From contig JACRCX010000059.1 in NCBI GenBank assembly GCA_016218815.1, positions 62,001 to 126,000 of the forward strand: 64,000 nucleotides of DNA. Reading direction: 5' to 3'. The position numbers and the translations under genes were made by a program. Within the stretch, counting starts at the first letter, position 1, and every line of letters begins with the position of its first letter. This stretch comes from Deltaproteobacteria bacterium. Its GTDB lineage: Bacteria; Myxococcota_A; Polyangia; DRWM01; JAAZOP01. Below are positions 60,804 to 64,000 of this stretch, one piece after another. The notes below the pieces were generated by a model, which saw only the letters and a list, made by a program, of their open reading frames with translations, was not told the origin of the DNA and ran no database searches.

Positions 60804-61751
60804 TCATCCCTCGCACCGCGCCCCCTGCTTCGCCGCGGCGGCCTCCTCGCCGGCGATGCGCAGCAACTCCTGCAACGGGATCGGCTCGGCGGGACGGAAA
60901 CGGGCCGTGCCGATCGCCAGCCCGAACCCGACGTCGAGGCCCGCCGCTCGCCGAACGCCGTCAAGACGTCCGAGAGCGCGCGCGACCAGCAGCTCGCGGG
61001 ACGACTCGCTCGCGTCCCCCGCCAGGACGGTGAACTCGTCGCCCCCGAGCCGCGCGACCACGTCCGCGCTCCGGAACGAGCCGCGGAGCAGGTCGGCCGC
61101 CGCACGCAGCGCCCGGTCGCCGGCCACGTGCCCGAACCGGTCGTTGATCCGCTTCAACCCGCGGATGTCGGCGAACAGCAACCACGCGCCGCATCCCCTT
61201 CGCTTCGCACCGTCCAGGAACTGGGCGCCGATGCGCAGGAACCCGCGCCGGTTGTACAACCCCGTCAGCTCGTCGGTGAGCGACTCGGCGTAGAGGCGCA
61301 CCCGCATCCTGCCGCGCGCCGCGCCCAGCACGACGGAGCGAGTCAGGTCCGCACGATCGACCTCCCCCTTGACCAGGCAGTCATCGATTCCCAACTCGAG
61401 AAGTCGAGCCGCGAACTCCGGGTCGGAGCAGGACGTGAAGGCCAGGATCGGGGGAAACCCCTCCCGAGCGACGAGCGCCTCCAGCTCGTGGATGGTGCCC
61501 GGCGGCAGACCATCCACATCCACGAAAACGGCATCGAACCGCTGATCGTCGACCGCGGCACGCGCCTGCACCGGGTCGGCGACCCGAGCCAGTTCAGGTT
61601 CCTCACCGCCGGGACCGGCGACCAGGAGACGGGCCAGACGTTCGACCTCCTGCCCGTCCCCCGTGACGACGAGAAACCTGTGCGTCGTGTCACGGCTCAC
61701 GGCGCGGCGCTCGCATCCGGCGTCACCGTACGTTTCTGCGGTGTCAGCCAT
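60804..61751 (-). CDS. Diguanylate cyclase with degenerate receiver-like domain
   Basis: 315 aa from ATG 61751. Residues about 24-145 look like a response-regulator receiver (AVFVDVDGL with possible phospho-Asp78, CLVK Lys128) but lack the usual acidic pair at the start. The GGDEF domain (about 155-310) has DIRGLKRINDRFGH, an intact GGDEF (236-240) and the inhibitory site RSAD (227-230) five residues before it. It should make cyclic di-GMP from two GTP with product inhibition. Divergent from the tandem-HTH gene with only 30 nt between starts. Confidence 0.9.
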   Translation of the reverse strand: MADTAETYGDAGCERRAVSRDTTHRFLVVTGDGQEVERLARLLVAGPGGEEPELARVADPVQARAAVDDQRFDAVFVDVDGLPPGTIHELEALVAREGFPPILAFTSCSDPEFAARLLELGIDDCLVKGEVDRADLTRSVVLGAARGRMRVRLYAESLTDELTGLYNRRGFLRIGAQFLDGAKRRGCGAWLLFADIRGLKRINDRFGHVAGDRALRAAADLLRGSFRSADVVARLGGDEFTVLAGDASESSRELLVARALGRLDGVRRAAGLDVGFGLAIGTARFRPAEPIPLQELLRIAGEEAAAAKQGARCEG

Positions 61752-61781
61752 GGCCGGACTGTGGTCTGGTTCCACGCGAGA

Positions 61782-62465
61782 ATGGAGTTCGAACTGCTCC
61801 TGCGCCAGCTCGGCCGGCGCGTCCGCGCGACGCGCAAGTCGCTCGGCTGGTCGCAGGATTCGGCGGCGGCACGCGCGGGCATCGACGACAAGTTCCTCCA
61901 GCGCATCGAGGCCGGCAAGCAGGCGATCACGCTGCGAACGCTCCACCGCCTGGCGCAAGCCCTCCGCACGACGGTAGCGTCGCTACTGGCCGGGCGCGAC
62001 GACATCGGCACCTTCGCATTCCACCCGGGATCCCACGCCCGCGCGCCGCTTGGTGTCAACAAAAATCGTGACGAATCGCCCGGCCCAAGGCGGTCGCTGC
62101 CTGTGCCCTATCCCCGTTCCCCCGGCGCCATGGCGGACGCCGGCGCCGCGGCCGATGCTGGTCCGCACCTCCGCCCACCGCCCGCGCCGGCTTCCGGCCG
62201 AGCGACCCAGCGCGAACTCCAGGCGTTCCTCAACGCGCTCGGCGCCCGCTGCCGGGAGGTGCGCACGGCGCAGGGCCTGCAGCCGGCCGACCTGCGGTCC
62301 GCCGGGTGGTCGCGGCAGTACCTGCACCGGCTCGAGTCGGGTCATGGCCTCACCGTCGCCACGTTGCTCCGTCTGGCCCGCGCCTACGGCGTCCACCCGT
62401 CCGATCTTCTCCCGCTGCTCCCCGTGGCAATTCCCTCGCCGGCACGAACTCCCCGCCGTCGCTGA
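61782..62465 (+). CDS. Regulator with two XRE-type HTH domains
   Basis: 227 aa from ATG 61782. The first HTH is at about 5-66 (GWSQDSAAARAGIDDKFLQR, IEAGKQAITLRTL); the second, more diverged, at about 145-212 (GLQPADLRSAGWSRQYLHRL, ESGHGLTVATLLRLARAYG). A Pro/Ala-rich linker joins them. Two binding units in one chain could recognise an asymmetric or spaced operator. Divergent from the GGDEF gene across a 30-nt gap, so the two share a control region. Confidence 0.78.
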   Translation: MEFELLLRQLGRRVRATRKSLGWSQDSAAARAGIDDKFLQRIEAGKQAITLRTLHRLAQALRTTVASLLAGRDDIGTFAFHPGSHARAPLGVNKNRDESPGPRRSLPVPYPRSPGAMADAGAAADAGPHLRPPPAPASGRATQRELQAFLNALGARCREVRTAQGLQPADLRSAGWSRQYLHRLESGHGLTVATLLRLARAYGVHPSDLLPLLPVAIPSPARTPRRR

Positions 62466-62556
62466 GCCTCGCCATCCCCGCTGCCTCGGGGGGCCAGGAC
62501 CCCGTTTCGGCGCCGACCCGTCGACACCTCCCCGCGCCGTGGTAGGGTTTACCCTC

Positions 62557-63969
62557 ATGAGCAGGGCGGCCGAAGAATCGAAACTCGCCAGCTGGCTGTG
62601 CTCGGAGATGCTCGGCGCCAACGAGCTCAGGGCGCTGGCCCGCGCCCGCGGCTTCCCGCCGCCGGCCGGCGCCAAGAACCAGCTCGCCGCGTCCGTCGCG
62701 GTACGCCTCCTCGAACCCATCGGCGTCGCCGAAGCCATGGCCCAGCTCGACGCCACTTGGCTCGCCGTCCTGCACCTGCTCGCCGCGGCGCAGGACGCCG
62801 TGCCGCTGCTCGACCTCGCCTCCGCACTCGACCCCAACCGGGATCGCTACTCCGTCGACGCGCGCCGGCTGTGGCGCCTGGCCGCCGAGGGCCTGTTGAC
62901 CAAGGGCGTCGCGCTCGCCGACGAGGCCGCCCTGCCCCCGCGCTACGAGAAGAGCCGCTTCGCCCGCCTCCGACTGCTCGTTCCTGCCGACTTCCGCCGC
63001 TTCCTCCCGCCGTTCCCCCTCGCCTCGCTTCCGACCCGCACGCCCGGCGAAACCGGCCGGCTGACGGACGTGCTCCGCGCCGCGTTCGCCGCCTTCCTCT
63101 CGCGCCCGCCGGTCGCCAAGGCGCCCACACCCACCGACCTCGCCGGTCGGCTGGCGGCGCACTTCAAGCTCGACGACGGACAGCTCTCTCTCGCCGGCGC
63201 CGCGCGCCCGACCCCCGAGCTCGCGCTGCGACACGCCGCCGTCTGTTGGGAGGCCGGACTCGAACACGGGGGTCGGTTCGCCGCACCCGTGCCGGCCGGC
63301 AGCATGGCCCACCACATCCTGGCCCATCTCCCGGCCGACCACGCCTGCACGCCCAAGGCATTGGCCAAGGGTCTCGCCGGACTCGGCATTCAGGTGCCTC
63401 CCGCCTCCGTCGCCGACTTCTGCGCCCAGGGAACCGCCGCCGGACTCCTCCTCCGCTACCCCGTCTCGAACGGCGAGGCGCTCTTCGCCGCCGCCAAACA
63501 ACCGCTGGCTCCGCCCGCGAACGACGAGGCCCTCGCCCTCGCACCCCACCGCGGCGGCGTTCGGCTGAACGTGAAGGACAGCGCGGTGCTCGCCGTGCTG
63601 CGCGCCGCCACCGTCGCGCGCGCAACCATCGACGACGGAGAAATGCTCCTCGAGCCGGACCCCGTGCGCCTGGGGCGGGCCTGGGACGATGCGGACACCG
63701 TCCGGACGGCGACCGCGCTCGGCGCCGTCTCGCCCGCCTTCGCCTCCGCCGCCCGACAGGTGGCCGAGCGGCACGGCCAGGTCGTCGTCCACCAGGGCCT
63801 CACCGTCCTTCGCATTGCCGACGTCGGCCTGCTGGCGCTGCTGCGCACCAGGTTTCCCACGGACGTCCGAGAGCTCGGCCACCGGCACCTCGCCGTGGTG
63901 CGCGAGCGCGTCGACGACGTCCTCGCCGCCGCCCGCAAGGAAGGCTTCACACCCCGGAGGGCGACATGA
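62557..63969 (+). CDS. Shortened paralogue of the XPB-partner protein
   Basis: 470 aa from ATG 62557 (MSRAAEESKLASWLCSEMLG), closely similar to the N-terminal half of the frameshifted protein at 38057-40956 along its first 390 or so residues. After FASAARQV it jumps to a short end (VVVHQGLTVLRIADVGLLALL) that corresponds to the extreme C-terminus of the longer protein, so some 500 middle residues are missing. This copy has no frameshift. Its stop overlaps the next gene start by 4 nt (ATGA), mirroring the coupling of the longer copy to XPB. Confidence 0.85.
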   Translation: MSRAAEESKLASWLCSEMLGANELRALARARGFPPPAGAKNQLAASVAVRLLEPIGVAEAMAQLDATWLAVLHLLAAAQDAVPLLDLASALDPNRDRYSVDARRLWRLAAEGLLTKGVALADEAALPPRYEKSRFARLRLLVPADFRRFLPPFPLASLPTRTPGETGRLTDVLRAAFAAFLSRPPVAKAPTPTDLAGRLAAHFKLDDGQLSLAGAARPTPELALRHAAVCWEAGLEHGGRFAAPVPAGSMAHHILAHLPADHACTPKALAKGLAGLGIQVPPASVADFCAQGTAAGLLLRYPVSNGEALFAAAKQPLAPPANDEALALAPHRGGVRLNVKDSAVLAVLRAATVARATIDDGEMLLEPDPVRLGRAWDDADTVRTATALGAVSPAFASAARQVAERHGQVVVHQGLTVLRIADVGLLALLRTRFPTDVRELGHRHLAVVRERVDDVLAAARKEGFTPRRAT

Positions 63970-64000
63970 GCGGCCCGGACATCCTGTCCCCGTTGCCCGA
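63966..64000 (+). CDS. Start of a gene leaving the window
   Basis: ATG 63966 overlaps the preceding stop (ATGA) and reads MSGPDILSPLP before the window ends. By analogy with the 38057/36373 pair it may encode a second XPB-like helicase. That is inference from gene order; eleven codons prove nothing. Confidence 0.5.
   Translation, partial: MSGPDILSPLP

Overview
This is a high-GC window (close to 70% by eye) from a Gram-negative bacterium with a lipoprotein-rich envelope. Several traits point to a Myxococcota-like (deltaproteobacterial) genome: a zinc-ribbon Ser/Thr kinase with extracytoplasmic TPRs, a DUF4215/MopE-type Cys-rich lipoprotein, vWA lipoproteins, RNase J, a NifU/NifS pair, an XPB-type helicase, an LpxL-family acyltransferase and a relic of a pilin-like C-terminus. 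The lineage call is inference. I recognised no tRNA, rRNA, CRISPR array, IS element or prophage.

Layout. 0-12 kb holds a partial uppP, a vWA lipoprotein, an ECF sigma / zinc anti-sigma pair, an LpxL-like acyltransferase, a glutaredoxin-like lipoprotein, an ABC-F ATPase, two lipoproteins and an SDR-like protein that has lost its YxxxK pair. 12-18 kb holds a small Cys-rich lipoprotein, an aspartate-type aminotransferase, dCMP deaminase, RNase J and an acyl-CoA ligase. 18-25.6 kb holds a pilin relic, two envelope proteins, a four-helix-bundle (23S IVS-like) protein, DacB/PBP4 and a trypsin-like protease. 25.6-27.7 kb is a nifU-nifS Fe-S assembly operon. 27.8-41.5 kb mixes helicases with toxin-antitoxin genes: SNF2 plus SWIM, DUF104 plus an amber-interrupted VapC, HepT/MntA, an unrecognised 808-aa zinc-ribbon protein, XPB, a frameshifted XPB-partner protein and a decayed PIN toxin with an intact small partner. 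41.6-59.7 kb is a run of twelve co-directional minus-strand genes, nearly all secreted or lipoproteins (TPR, OmpA, vWA, MopE/DUF4215, discoidin-like), ending in a membrane Ser/Thr kinase; several junctions are 4-nt start/stop overlaps and an XRE regulator is divergent at its head. 59.9-64 kb holds XRE regulators, a GGDEF protein and a shortened paralogue of the XPB-partner protein, coupled to a gene that leaves the window.

The most unusual aspect is the repeat landscape. Three dispersed, orientation-biased non-coding elements decorate gene borders: (i) a TTTCGCGCAAAG...GAGG element, mostly just upstream of start codons in sense orientation; (ii) pyrimidine heptamer arrays (GTTTTCR)n that begin directly after TAG stop codons; (iii) a REP-like double hairpin, which in one case lies inside a protease N-terminus and in another encodes the C-terminus of dCMP deaminase while supplying the stop codon of its convergent neighbour.

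The twelve-gene envelope cluster is the best candidate for an undescribed multi-protein system. The kinase carries the same C-terminal TPR/Cys module as two lipoproteins encoded upstream of it, so kinase and lipoproteins probably work on one surface complex.
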